64,000 nt of DNA from Heliorestis acidaminivorans (GCF_008933955.1 NZ_WBXO01000004.1:186001-250000), one strand, 5' to 3'. Shown: positions 1 to 8,806, numbered from the stretch's first letter. The notes: a model not told the origin generated them from the letters alone. Made by a program: numbers and translations.

Positions 1-411
1 GCTGAAAAAAGATGTGGCCTTATTGTTTTTACTGATCCCGATGGACCGGGCGAAAGAATTCGACGGTGGATTACAGACGCTGTTCCAGGTGCCAAACATG
101 CTTTTTTGCCAGTAGCACAAGCTAGAGAAGAAGCAAAGGTTGGCATAGAACACGCTTCTACAGAAGATATACAAGAGGCTTTGCGACAAGTCCGTTCTCC
201 AGGAAGAGAACAGGGCTCTTTTACTAAAGAAGATATGCGGAACTGGAAGTTAGAAGGACATGCAGAAGCTTCCTGGCGTCGCCATGCTCTTGGCGAAAGA
301 TTGGGAATCGGTCAAGCTAATGCCAAGCAGTTCTTACAGCGGCTTAACCACTTTGCCCTGCTTAGAGAAGATGTGGAAAAAGCTCTGCAAGAGATAGGAG
401 AGAAAAGGTGA
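1..411 (+). CDS. rnmV: Ribonuclease M5, C-terminal part (5' end outside window)
   Basis: Open from the first base of the window to TGA at 409-411, about 136 residues. It holds the second half of a Toprim domain: the acidic DPDGPGERIR motif, followed by PGAKHAF and a GIEHAS motif typical of RNase M5. The enzyme matures the 5S rRNA precursor in Firmicutes. Residues after about 60 form the RNase M5-specific C-terminal region. The stop overlaps the GTG start of ksgA by four bases (GTGA), the usual rnmV-ksgA pairing, so the two are probably translationally coupled. The N-terminal catalytic Glu region is not in the window. Confidence 0.92.
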   Translation, partial: AEKRCGLIVFTDPDGPGERIRRWITDAVPGAKHAFLPVAQAREEAKVGIEHASTEDIQEALRQVRSPGREQGSFTKEDMRNWKLEGHAEASWRRHALGERLGIGQANAKQFLQRLNHFALLREDVEKALQEIGEKR

Positions 412-1292
412 CAAAAGAGATAAGAGAACGGCTTCAACGGTACGGAATACGTGCCAAAAAAGGACTGGGTCAAAACTTCTTAGTTGACTCTAATTATATA
501 GATAAAATTTTAAGAGCGGCCCAGTTAAAAGAAGGCGCTGTAGTCGTAGAAATAGGACCAGGACCGGCTACACTAACTCCCTTTCTAGCTGAAGCAGTAG
601 GCACTTCTGGCAAAGTTATTGCTATTGAGGTAGACTCAGCATTGCAAGAATTATTATCAGACTTGGCTCGCCAATATAAACAGGTGGAGATTCACTGGCA
701 AGATGCACTTCAAGTAGATTACGATGCTGTCACGAAACCTTACTTGCCAGCAGACGAATCTTTTGCACTCGTAGCTAATTTGCCCTATTATATTACTACG
801 CCCATTATCATGCATTTGTTAGAAGGCAAGTTTAACTATTCTCATCTTGTGGTGATGGTGCAAAAAGAAGTAGCGGAACGGATTGTGTCACCACCAGGAA
901 ACAAAAGCTATGGTGCTCTATCGGTAGCTGTACAGTATTATTGTCAGGCCGAGATAGTTACGACTGTGCCGCCTGGAGCTTTTGTTCCTGCACCAAAGGT
1001 AAGTTCTGCAGTTCTACGTTTACAGCGTCGAGCGGTAGCACCAGTAGAGCTTATTGATGAGCGCCTTTTCTTCCAAATTGTGCGCGCCGCCTTTAACCAG
1101 AGGCGAAAAACTTTACTCAATGCTTTGTCAGCTTTAGAGCACAATATCTCAAAAGCTGAATTAGCTACGATGTTGACGAGATTGGAAATTGACCCTGTTC
1201 GTCGGGGAGAAACGCTGACGCTTGCTGAGTTTGCTCGTATTGCCAACGCTCTCGTAGAAGAGAGGAAAAAAGTTTTGAAATTAGAAAAATAG
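408..1292 (+). CDS. rsmA: 16S rRNA (adenine1518-N6/adenine1519-N6)-dimethyltransferase
   Basis: 294 residues, the usual KsgA/RsmA length. It dimethylates two adjacent adenines in helix 45 of 16S rRNA, using SAM. N terminus shows KKGLGQNFLVD, then SAM motif I VEIGPGP (about 47-53) and the catalytic NLPYYI motif (about 124-129). A C-terminal helical domain carries AAFNQRRKTL. GTG start overlaps the rnmV stop by four bases. A strong hairpin terminator follows 40 bases downstream, so rnmV-rsmA ends here. Confidence 0.96.
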   Translation: MTKEIRERLQRYGIRAKKGLGQNFLVDSNYIDKILRAAQLKEGAVVVEIGPGPATLTPFLAEAVGTSGKVIAIEVDSALQELLSDLARQYKQVEIHWQDALQVDYDAVTKPYLPADESFALVANLPYYITTPIIMHLLEGKFNYSHLVVMVQKEVAERIVSPPGNKSYGALSVAVQYYCQAEIVTTVPPGAFVPAPKVSSAVLRLQRRAVAPVELIDERLFFQIVRAAFNQRRKTLLNALSALEHNISKAELATMLTRLEIDPVRRGETLTLAEFARIANALVEERKKVLKLEK

Positions 1293-1331
1293 GGTATTGC
1301 CAAAGTCTGAGAGAATCTCTATAATAAAAGC

Positions 1332-1386
1332 AAGACAGAGACGTCTGGTGCATAACATCGCATCGACTTCTCTGTCTTTTTTGTTT
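1332..1386 (+). terminator. Rho-independent terminator after rsmA
   Basis: Inverted arms AAGACAGAG (1332-1340) and CTCTGTCTT (1370-1378), with GTC/GAC pairing inside, are followed by a run of T to 1382. Ends the rnmV-rsmA unit. Confidence 0.85.
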
Positions 1387-1488
1387 TCTGATGACAGTTC
1401 TTCATCAATGCTGGGAAGGTTCAAAAGGTGGTGATAGCACTGTCTACAGAGTTAGGAGCATCTGTACTTACAGAACTCAATATACTGA

Positions 1489-1842
<354 letters not shown>

Positions 1843-1902
1843 GGACTTATAAGGCTTTATTAAGGAATTGTTGGTTCTGTAGTTTTTGCCGGGGGAGCAA
1901 AG

Positions 1903-1965
1903 AAGCTCTCGAAGAAAGCGTTTTGCGTGCTTTCTTCGAGAGCTTTTTGTTTTTGTTTTTTCAAT
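1903..1965 (+). terminator. Hairpin terminator/attenuator between glnB and amtB
   Basis: A 17-bp perfect stem (AAGCTCTCGAAGAAAGC, 1903-1919, pairing with 1929-1945) is followed by a T-rich tract. It lies between two genes of the same pathway, so it may end glnB transcripts or set a lower level of amtB by partial read-through. Confidence 0.85.
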
Positions 1966-1984
1966 TAGAAGGAGGAGAAATATT

Positions 1985-3430
1985 ATGATGATGAGTAGAG
2001 TGAGGAATCGTATAAAAAAAGCCTCATGGTTTACATTATTTTTGGTTAGTACTTTCCTGTTGTTAGGACTTTTATCGCCCTTAACAGCTATGGCCGCTGA
2101 AGAAACTGCTCTGGCTATCGACACAGGTGATACAGCTTTCATTATTATTTGTGCCGCTCTCGTTATGTTAATGACACCAGCCTTAGCAATGTTCTATGGC
2201 GGTATGGTACGTAAGAAAAACGTCTTAAGTACTCTAATGCATGGTTTTATAACTATTTGCGTTGTTTCCATTATCTGGGTTCTCTATGGTTATTCTCTCG
2301 CTTTTGCGCCTGATGTCGCTGGCATTGTTGGTAACTTAGACTGGGCTGGATTTATCGGAGTTGGACTTGACCCCAATCCCGATATTGTAGAAACTATTCC
2401 ACATCAGCTTTTCGCAGTCTTTCAGTTGATGTTCGCTATTATTACAGTAGCCATTATTAGCGGTTCTTTTGCTGAACGGATTCGCTTCCCTGCTTTCTTG
2501 CTTTTCATCGCTATCTGGGTCACTGTTATTTATGCACCTCTAGCTCACTGGGTGTGGGGTGGCGGCTGGATTGATGAAATGGGCGCTCTTGACTTTGCTG
2601 GTGGTACAGTCGTTCACATTAGCTCCGGTGTCACAGGTCTAGTACTCGCAATATTATTAGGAAAACGTCGTGGTTGGGGTGGTAGCAACGGTCATACCAT
2701 GGCTCCTCACCAATTGCCTATGACTGTATTAGGTGGTGCCTTGCTCTGGTTCGGTTGGTTCGGCTTTAACGCAGGAAGTGCCTTAGCTGCTGATGGTATT
2801 GCTGTAGCCGCTTTTGTGACAACTAATACTGCTACGGCGGCTGGTGCTTTAGGCTGGATTGCTTATGAATGGATTCGTCAAGGTAAACCAACAATGCTCG
2901 GTGCTGTCTCTGGTGCTATCGCTGGTCTAGTAGCCATTACTCCTGCCGCTGGCTTTGTAACTCCCTTGGCGGCAATTCCAATGGGCTTTATTTCCGGTAT
3001 CATTTGTTATCAGGCTATCTTAATGAAGTCACGCCTTGGTTACGACGATTCTCTAGACGCTTTTGGTATTCATGGTGTGGGCGGTATCTGGGGCGCTTTG
3101 GCCACAGGCTTATTCGCAACTACTATGGTAAATGCCGATGGAGCTGACGGTCTTTTCTATGGCAATGCTGAATTACTTTTAATTCAAACAATTGCTGTAG
3201 TAGCTACAATTATCTTCGTAACTATTGGAACCTTTGTTATCTACCACATTGTTAACTCCATTGTTAAGATGAGAGTTAGTGCTGAAGATGAAGAAATCGG
3301 TCTTGACATTAGTCAACATGGTGAAGAAGCCTATCCTGATTTCATCAGCCCCAGCGGTGTTGCTACATCTTCAAGCATAGCTACTTCCAGTTCCCCAGTT
3401 GTTCAAAAAACAATTCCAACACAGTCTTAA
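1985..3430 (+). CDS. amtB: Ammonium transporter
   Basis: 481 residues from ATG 1985, which follows GGAGG by a normal distance; the frame is open further upstream but that part reads through the terminator hairpin. Begins with a basic stretch and hydrophobic signal peptide ending near TAMAA, then eleven predicted membrane helices. The pore histidine pair is present as GGTVVHISSG and GIHGVGGIWG, and FYGGMVRKKN is the family signature. The C-terminal cytoplasmic tail, which binds PII in this family, ends with a Ser/Thr-rich stretch. Imports ammonium under nitrogen limitation, which fits a nitrogen-fixing heliobacterium. Confidence 0.95.
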   Translation: MMMSRVRNRIKKASWFTLFLVSTFLLLGLLSPLTAMAAEETALAIDTGDTAFIIICAALVMLMTPALAMFYGGMVRKKNVLSTLMHGFITICVVSIIWVLYGYSLAFAPDVAGIVGNLDWAGFIGVGLDPNPDIVETIPHQLFAVFQLMFAIITVAIISGSFAERIRFPAFLLFIAIWVTVIYAPLAHWVWGGGWIDEMGALDFAGGTVVHISSGVTGLVLAILLGKRRGWGGSNGHTMAPHQLPMTVLGGALLWFGWFGFNAGSALAADGIAVAAFVTTNTATAAGALGWIAYEWIRQGKPTMLGAVSGAIAGLVAITPAAGFVTPLAAIPMGFISGIICYQAILMKSRLGYDDSLDAFGIHGVGGIWGALATGLFATTMVNADGADGLFYGNAELLLIQTIAVVATIIFVTIGTFVIYHIVNSIVKMRVSAEDEEIGLDISQHGEEAYPDFISPSGVATSSSIATSSSPVVQKTIPTQS

Positions 3431-3444
3431 TCACCAAGGTTAGG

Positions 3445-3486
3445 AGACAGACCTGAGAGAGATGCTTTCAGGTCTGTCTTTCATTT
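3445..3486 (+). terminator. Rho-independent terminator after amtB
   Basis: AGACAGACCTGA (3445-3456) pairs with TCAGGTCTGTCT (3468-3479) and is followed by T-rich sequence. Confidence 0.8.
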
Positions 3487-3620
3487 GTTTGTCACAATTT
3501 CCTCTATCTGCACAATCTTTACTGCGATCATCTAATCACCCCCCTTGTTTTTTTCTCATACTGATAATACTGACGCAGATGTCGACGAGTCTTCGATTAT
3601 TATTGGGGGAGATGTAATAT

Positions 3621-4463
3621 ATGGAGGAACGACGAGTCGGAACGATTGTGACCCGGAACTCCTATGGCAATGATATCTTTTTTCGTATTGTCGCTATCAG
3701 ACCAGGGGAGGAAGAACCTGAGGCGTTGCTAGAAGGTTTAGATATGCGTTTGCAGGCTGATGCGCCTTGCAGTGATCTTGATGAACCACCATTACTAGAG
3801 ATTTTTCGATATAAGCAAAGATTGTTAGTTCGTCATCACAAACAAATCTCGCAACTACTTCAGGAGCATCATGCTAAGGGCTTGTTAAAAGGAAAGTCAG
3901 AACAAGAAGTCTTTACATGGCCCGCTCAGGCCAAGCCAGGCACTGTATTACACATTGATGGAAATGAAGAATATTTAAATCTTTGTATGGACACTTATAA
4001 ACAACTTCAGATTGAAGCTGTAGGAATACATGGGAAGGAAGAGGACTTTCCCAAGGTCGTATCAGAACAGTTGAAGCAAAAAAACTTTGATATTCTAGTT
4101 ATCACAGGTCATGATAGTTTGCTAAAAAATAATTGCGATAAGGAATCGGTAGACTCTTACCGCAGTTCTCGTTATTTTGTTGATGCTGTTCGGGAAGCGC
4201 GCAAAATTATTCCCGATCAAGAAGAACTAGTTATCTTTGCAGGTGCTTGTCAGTCCTATTATGAAGCTATTGTAGATGCTGGTGCTAACTTTGCTACTTC
4301 GCCAGAACGAGTGATGATTCACGCCTTAGATCCTGTTTTTATTGCCGAAAAAATTGCTTACACGCCAAGAGAAGAATATGTAGAAGTAAAAGCAGTTGTT
4401 GATGGCACTATTACAGGAGCAGAGGGGATTGGAGGCATTGATACGAAAGGCTGTTATGGTTAA
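3621..4463 (+). CDS. yabG: Sporulation-specific protease YabG
   Basis: 280 residues, close to the Bacillus protein. YabG is a cysteine-type protease made in the mother cell that trims spore coat and germination proteins. Recognisable stretches are VGTIVTRNSYGNDIFFRI at the N terminus, VLHIDGNEEYL, DILVITGHDS, ELVIFAGACQS with the conserved cysteine, and GANFATSPERVMIHALDP near the C terminus. Start ATG 3621 lies behind GGGGGAG. Its place after rsmA (with glnB-amtB inserted) matches the Firmicutes rsmA-yabG order. Indicates an endospore-forming host. Confidence 0.93.
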   Translation: MEERRVGTIVTRNSYGNDIFFRIVAIRPGEEEPEALLEGLDMRLQADAPCSDLDEPPLLEIFRYKQRLLVRHHKQISQLLQEHHAKGLLKGKSEQEVFTWPAQAKPGTVLHIDGNEEYLNLCMDTYKQLQIEAVGIHGKEEDFPKVVSEQLKQKNFDILVITGHDSLLKNNCDKESVDSYRSSRYFVDAVREARKIIPDQEELVIFAGACQSYYEAIVDAGANFATSPERVMIHALDPVFIAEKIAYTPREEYVEVKAVVDGTITGAEGIGGIDTKGCYG

Positions 4464-4479
4464 ATAGAGGAAGTCTAAG

Positions 4480-4523
4480 TAAAGGCTAGATAAAGGCTAG
4501 ATAAAGGCTAGGTAAAGGTTAGG
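4480..4523. repeat. Four tandem copies of an 11-bp unit
   Basis: The unit TAAAGGCTAGA is repeated directly: copies start at 4480, 4491, 4502 and 4513. The first two are identical and the last two differ by one and two bases. It lies between the yabG stop and its terminator. Confidence 0.9.
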
Positions 4524-4530
4524 TATAGTT

Positions 4531-4571
4531 AAACCCTGCTATCATCAGAGAAGATGAAGCAGGGTTTTTTG
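4531..4571 (+). terminator. Terminator after yabG, possibly shared with the opposing gene
   Basis: AAACCCTGC (4531-4539) pairs with GCAGGGTTT (4559-4567) followed by six T. It lies between two convergent genes; the minus-strand side has only a short T run, so it works mainly for yabG. Confidence 0.82.
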
Positions 4572-4576
4572 TTAAT

Positions 4577-5200
4577 TTAGTCTTGTACATATATACTGTC
4601 TTGGTAGGTTCGATCAAGCCAAGCACGAAAGCGTTCTTTGCGCGAAACTTCTTTTGGGATAGCCGCTAGATAAGGATCTAGGTAGGACAAGATAGTTTGG
4701 ATCACTTCTACTGTTGATAGGAAGTGTGCAACAGGAATAGCTAGAGAAGGTATTCTGCCTAGTTTGCCGCCTATGAGCAGTGTCCAACCACTTTTACCTT
4801 TATCTAGTGTACCTGTAGGGCAGGCATCAATGCAGTGTCCACAGGCTAAGCATTGTTCCGAAATCTGTGGGCCTTCTGCTGTTAATTGCACAAAACCTTC
4901 AGGACAGGCCTTAAGACAAGCTTGACAAGAGTTACAAGGTTGATGAGTAACTATAGGCTCTACTCTCCCTTGCAAACCAAAATCACGTATCTGTGGTTGC
5001 GAGCAACTGTTCGGACAACAGGAGAGGGCAAAACGAATCATCTTGTGATAGCTAGATACACTTTGGCCTTCCAAGCGCTTTTGTAAAGCTTCTTCTAGCA
5101 AAAGAATAGTTTCTTCAGGATCAATCAATTTGTAGGGGCAGTTATTCCTACCACGACAAATATCTATGTGAAAGGGTGGTAAGGTTGACTTGCTATTCAT
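4577..5200 (-). CDS. Small sulfite/nitrite reductase-like protein with two 4Fe-4S ferredoxin motifs
   Basis: 207 residues. The N-terminal half carries the four cysteines expected for a siroheme-4Fe-4S site: C-x5-C in CRGRNNC and C-x3-C in CPNSC. The second half has two classical ferredoxin motifs, CNSCQACLKACP and CLACGHCIDACP. This arrangement resembles the short dissimilatory-sulfite-reductase-like proteins and AsrC, but it is shorter than true catalytic subunits. The substrate is unknown; sulfite reduction or an electron-transfer role is inference. It is a single gene, convergent to yabG, with GGAGG before its ATG. Not part of the conserved Firmicutes order here. Confidence 0.75.
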   Translation of the reverse strand: MNSKSTLPPFHIDICRGRNNCPYKLIDPEETILLLEEALQKRLEGQSVSSYHKMIRFALSCCPNSCSQPQIRDFGLQGRVEPIVTHQPCNSCQACLKACPEGFVQLTAEGPQISEQCLACGHCIDACPTGTLDKGKSGWTLLIGGKLGRIPSLAIPVAHFLSTVEVIQTILSYLDPYLAAIPKEVSRKERFRAWLDRTYQDSIYVQD

Positions 5201-5477
5201 GGCCGTCCCTCCTCCATAAGTGATGAAAATACAGCTGTCTCTAATTTCTTTATTTAATTATAATAGAGGGATTGTCTAAAGGATGTGAGCGTAATCATAG
5301 CTTTGTGCTATTGTGCTTCTTATAAAGCTAGTTAATTGCGCATGAAAGTTATGGAAGTTGAAAAAATTACATAGATGGAAGCTATTTTAAGTTAAATAGA
5401 TGAACTTTTATCTGTCGAAAAAAGGAGAAAGGCTGTAGTTTGCGGAATATTCCTAAGCAGAAAAACCTTGGGAAGAG

Positions 5478-6425
5478 GTGGGCTCTATTCTGCAGAAATT
5501 GGCTCCAGCAAAAATAAATCTTTCTTTAGATGTTCTTGGGCGAAGATCGGATGGCTATCACCAAGTAGAAATGATCATGCAGACGATAGATCTGTTCGAC
5601 AAAGTCTCTGTGCGTAGGCGAGATGATGATAGCTTTTGTTTGTATGGTGGAAACGATGAAGCGCCACCAGAAGCATCAAATCTTGTTTATAAGACAGCTC
5701 TACTGGTAAAGCAAATAAAAGGTCAGCAGAGCGGACTAGATATTTTTCTGGACAAAAAGATTCCCGTAGCGGCAGGTCTAGCTGGAGGAAGTTCTGATGC
5801 CGCAGCTATGATGAAGCTCTTAAATAAGTTGTGGAATCTAAACTGTTCTGCCCAGGAGATGGAGCTTTTGCTCGCCAAACTTGGATCGGATATTCCTTTC
5901 TTAGTACAAGGTGGAACGGCTTTGGCTACAGGAAGAGGGGAAATCTTGCAAGCCCTTCCGGCGGCACCGGCTTTCTGGGTTATTTTAATTAAGCCCTCTT
6001 TTGGCGTTTCTACACCAAAAGTTTATCAAGCACTGCAAGCACCCTTATGGGTTGAACAGTCTCACACAGCTTCTGGGGCAATTCGAGGAGCACATACGGT
6101 TGCTATGCTGAAAGCTTTAGAGCAGGGCTCTTATTCAGCTATGATCGCGGCATTAGGTAACGAGTTAGAAAAGGTCACTATAGAGTGGCATCCCCAACTA
6201 GAAGAGTATAAGCAATACTTGCTAGATCAAGGTTGTGATCAGGCTCTCATGTCTGGAAGTGGGCCCACCATTATGGGCTTTGTTCAGCAAGAAAAGAAAG
6301 CGCGCGAGATTGCCAGTTCCATAGCAGAAAAAGTAACAAGTCAGGGCTGTAACATTTTTGTAGCTCGGTCACTAGTAAAGGAGGAAGAGAAAAATTGGAA
6401 CGTCGATTCGTACCCATCAAGTTAG
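5478..6425 (+). CDS. ispE: 4-diphosphocytidyl-2-C-methyl-D-erythritol kinase
   Basis: GHMP-fold kinase of the MEP pathway, which supplies isoprenoids, here also for carotenoid and the farnesyl tail of bacteriochlorophyll. APAKINLSLDVLGRRSDGYH at the N terminus and the ATP-binding loop AAGLAGGSSDAAA are typical; MSGSGPTIMG is the C-terminal motif. About 315 residues from GTG 5478. The start is uncertain: the SD-like GGGAAGAGG directly abuts this GTG, and comparison with Bacillus IspE would place the start about three codons later at a non-standard codon. Its 3' end overlaps the GntR gene by 31 bases. Confidence 0.93.
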   Translation: MGSILQKLAPAKINLSLDVLGRRSDGYHQVEMIMQTIDLFDKVSVRRRDDDSFCLYGGNDEAPPEASNLVYKTALLVKQIKGQQSGLDIFLDKKIPVAAGLAGGSSDAAAMMKLLNKLWNLNCSAQEMELLLAKLGSDIPFLVQGGTALATGRGEILQALPAAPAFWVILIKPSFGVSTPKVYQALQAPLWVEQSHTASGAIRGAHTVAMLKALEQGSYSAMIAALGNELEKVTIEWHPQLEEYKQYLLDQGCDQALMSGSGPTIMGFVQQEKKAREIASSIAEKVTSQGCNIFVARSLVKEEEKNWNVDSYPSS

Positions 6426-7096
6426 ATAATTATAGGCCTTTACGAGATATAGTTTTCGAAAGCTTGCGGGAAGCAATTATTGAAGGAGTATTGAAACCGG
6501 GAGAACGGTTAATGGAGATTCAACTAGCTGAAGAAATGGGCGTAAGTAGAACTCCTGTGCGCGAAGCTATTCGTAAGCTTGAATTAGAAGGTTTTATTGT
6601 AATGGTGCCACGTAAGGGTGCTTATGTAGCTGGTATTTCGGTTAAAGATATTACTGATGTCTTTGAATTGAGAGCGGCCTTGGAAGCGTTGGCGGCAGGG
6701 CTAGCGGCACAACGTATTACAGAATCTGAGCTAGAAGAATTAGAGCGCTTACTCGTTCATACTTCATCTTCTACAGAGCCGATGGATCTAGATACACTAG
6801 TAGCTGGTGATATCTCTCTCCATGATATTATCTATAAAGCCAGTCGTAATCAGCGATTAGTTCAGAACATTAATCATCTCCGTGAACAATTACAACGATT
6901 ACGTACTACTTCTCTAGCCCATCCTGGTCGAATGAGAGTAGCCTGGGAAGAACACCGCAAAATTGTGGAAGCTATCTCAGAACGTAATGTGGCTTTAGCT
7001 CAGACTCTTGCTTGGGAACATATTGAAAATGCAGAAAATAGTGTATTGGAGGCTATGGGAGTCGTAAAAGAAGAGCTTCATAATGAAGTGGAATAA
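6395..7096 (+). CDS. GntR-family transcriptional regulator, FadR/FCD type
   Basis: 233 residues from TTG 6395, behind GGAGG. N-terminal winged helix-turn-helix (about 15-80) includes LAEEMGVSRTPVREAIRKLE. The C-terminal all-helical FCD domain shows the metal/ligand-binding acidic and histidine residues of the family (DISLHD, WEEHRKI, WEHIENAE). Genes of this type sit after ispE in many clostridia, where Bacillus has purR. The effector is unknown. The 31-base overlap with ispE suggests co-expression. Confidence 0.88.
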   Translation: MERRFVPIKLDNYRPLRDIVFESLREAIIEGVLKPGERLMEIQLAEEMGVSRTPVREAIRKLELEGFIVMVPRKGAYVAGISVKDITDVFELRAALEALAAGLAAQRITESELEELERLLVHTSSSTEPMDLDTLVAGDISLHDIIYKASRNQRLVQNINHLREQLQRLRTTSLAHPGRMRVAWEEHRKIVEAISERNVALAQTLAWEHIENAENSVLEAMGVVKEELHNEVE

Positions 7097-7121
7097 TTAT
7101 GTTTAGTGGGAGGTCAAAGAG

Positions 7122-7895
7122 GTGGATGCAATTATATTGGCGGCAAGTCCCAACGATAGTTCCTTAAAAAAAAGCCATTCTGCATCCAAGGAAGCCCTCA
7201 TACCTATAGGCTCTCGACCTATGGTTGACTATGTTGTTCAAGCCCTCTTAGAATCTTCAAAGATTACAAGAATTGTTCTTGTAGGACCAACGGAAGTAGA
7301 GGGTTTGTATAAGAACAATGTTCTGGTGCAAGTCATAGAAGGAGGGACTGACCATCTTGATAGTTTGCAAAAAGGATTATCAAAGTTAGCTAACCCCTCC
7401 GAAAAAATTCTAGTTGTAGCTGGTGACATACCTCTGCTGACAGCTCCAGCTCTAGAACGGTTTTTGCTTAGCTGTTCAGATCAAGAAGCTGATCTTTACT
7501 ATCCTTTGATTAGAAGAGAAGATAGTGAGCTCAAGTATCCTGGTATAAAACGGACTTTTGTTAAGTTACAAGATGGAGAAGTTACAGGTGGAAATATTCT
7601 ATTATTTAGAAGAGCCATCCTTGACCGTCTTGTATGGAAAGGTCGAGAATTTATTAAACTTCGTAAAGATCCCTTAGGTCTAGCTGGGTTATTAGGCTGG
7701 CGTTTTCTCTTCTCTTTCATAAGAGGTTCACTACGAATTGAGGAAGCGCAGGTTAGGGTATCGGATCTGCTAGGGATTAGAGGTCTGGCCATTATTGCCG
7801 ATGACCCAGAAATAGGATTTGATGTAGATAAACCAGAAGATCTGGCTCTCGTTAGAGCAGTTTTATCTAGGCAACAGAATCGTGGAGATAAGTAA
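7122..7895 (+). CDS. MobA-like NTP transferase domain protein
   Basis: 257 residues from GTG 7122, eight bases after GGGAGG. N terminus MDAIILAAS followed by a lysine-containing loop and GSRPMVDYVV resembles the nucleotide-binding part of GlmU/MobA-type nucleotidyltransferases, though the usual GGxGxRM loop is degenerate. VVAGDIPLLT gives the metal-binding Asp. FDVDKPEDLALV near the C terminus is typical of this group. Often found between the ispE-GntR pair and spoVG in Firmicutes. Substrate unknown. Confidence 0.8.
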   Translation: MDAIILAASPNDSSLKKSHSASKEALIPIGSRPMVDYVVQALLESSKITRIVLVGPTEVEGLYKNNVLVQVIEGGTDHLDSLQKGLSKLANPSEKILVVAGDIPLLTAPALERFLLSCSDQEADLYYPLIRREDSELKYPGIKRTFVKLQDGEVTGGNILLFRRAILDRLVWKGREFIKLRKDPLGLAGLLGWRFLFSFIRGSLRIEEAQVRVSDLLGIRGLAIIADDPEIGFDVDKPEDLALVRAVLSRQQNRGDK

Positions 7896-7911
7896 GCCGA
7901 AAACATCCTAG

Positions 7912-7953
7912 GCTACTGATTAGTGATTAATGACTAATCAGTAGCTTTTTTTT
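7912..7953 (+). terminator. Rho-independent terminator after the nucleotidyltransferase gene
   Basis: Perfect 13-bp stem GCTACTGATTAGT (7912-7924) with its complement at 7933-7945, followed by eight T. Confidence 0.9.
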
Positions 7954-8130
7954 CACCGATTCTCTGGCAACTTCATACAATGGGGTAGAAAAAGAACCTC
8001 CCTCTTTCTTTAAGAAAGAAGAAAAGGAGGCTCACCGAATTACAGGCTTTGTCATATTATGTGGCGAGCCGTTATGGATTCGAGGTTCAAAACTTGTTGT
8101 AGGCTTATGTTATAAAGAAGGAGGATGTTC

Positions 8131-8709
8131 ATGGATATCAAGAACGGCACCATCGAGTTGTTTGCCCAAGTCGTGGTGGCCAAGAACGTTCAGAAGGATG
8201 AAGCCATTTTATTTGATGCGGCCCCTCATTGTCATGTGGGACCTAAAGAAGTCTGCTTGGAGAACATTGATGGATCACCCATCGTTGCCATTGAAAACAT
8301 TATCTTTGACTTTGATCGCCGTGATCCAGAAGATCTTGTAGTTAATATGAACGGTAATGTAACTGTTACCTTGAACTACGATCTCGTTTTTCTAGTGAAA
8401 GATGCCAAAGGAGAGCGAGCCGTTCGTGTTTGCCCTGGTACTTTCACCAAAATCATTCAACTACATGAGTTTTGCCCATCCTTAACACCTGCAGAATTGG
8501 CTGAAGAAGTAGAAGATGCGGAAGTCCTTGTACGTAATGTTCGTTTTGATGTTGTCTTACGTCGTAATGAAAAGTGTAAAATTAAGCCAGACGGTGAAGG
8601 CACACCTGTTGATGTGCTCGTCTTTGCAGATATTATCGTAAAACTTACGCGCTTTACCGACGTCATTGTGGTTGGCGAACTAGATACACTCATCGATAAG
8701 GACTGTTAG
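8131..8709 (+). CDS. Uncharacterised beta-rich protein with conserved-looking cysteines
   Basis: 192 residues from ATG 8131, seven bases after AGAAGGAGG; ATG 8125 is in frame but directly abuts that site. I do not recognise the family with confidence. The sequence alternates hydrophobic and polar residues as in beta-sandwich proteins, with no signal peptide or membrane segment and a net acidic charge. Six cysteines are visible (CHVGPKEVC, RVCPGTF, EFCPS, EKCK, and the last residue). Repeated stretches (VVVNM.. VTVTLNYDLVFLV, VRFDVVLR, VFADIIVKL) could fit a SPOCS/DUF3794-type spore-surface module, but that is weak. Flanked on both sides by terminators, so a single-gene unit. Confidence 0.7.
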   Translation: MDIKNGTIELFAQVVVAKNVQKDEAILFDAAPHCHVGPKEVCLENIDGSPIVAIENIIFDFDRRDPEDLVVNMNGNVTVTLNYDLVFLVKDAKGERAVRVCPGTFTKIIQLHEFCPSLTPAELAEEVEDAEVLVRNVRFDVVLRRNEKCKIKPDGEGTPVDVLVFADIIVKLTRFTDVIVVGELDTLIDKDC

Positions 8710-8723
8710 CAAAAAGCCTCTGT

Positions 8724-8760
8724 AAAAGGGAGCTTGGCCATCCCAAGCTCTTTTATTTTT
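8724..8760 (+). terminator. Rho-independent terminator
   Basis: AGCTTGG (8731-8737) pairs with CCAAGCT (8743-8749), extended by AAAA/TTTT arms, and followed by TTTTATTTTT. Confidence 0.85.
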
Positions 8761-8806
8761 GCCTATGCAGGAGGTGACTTCCTGAAAGAAAAGGAGGCAC
8801 TACTTG

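Noticed and set aside
3551-3575. Possible sigma-K -10 (CATACTGATA) upstream of yabG
   Set aside because: Spacing inside the element does not fit CATAnnnTA and no -35 AC is well placed.
4480-4523. CRISPR-like repeats
   Set aside because: Unit is only 11 bp with no spacers; a simple tandem repeat.
5413-5419. TGTCGAA (Spo0A-box match) upstream of ispE, and another at 27431-27437 upstream of hup
   Set aside because: A 7-base match is expected several times by chance in a window this size, and neither gene is a known Spo0A target.
7998-8035. Inverted repeat CCTCC...GGAGG upstream of the uncharacterised 192-residue protein gene
   Set aside because: Purine/pyrimidine-rich arms match only partly; likely compositional.
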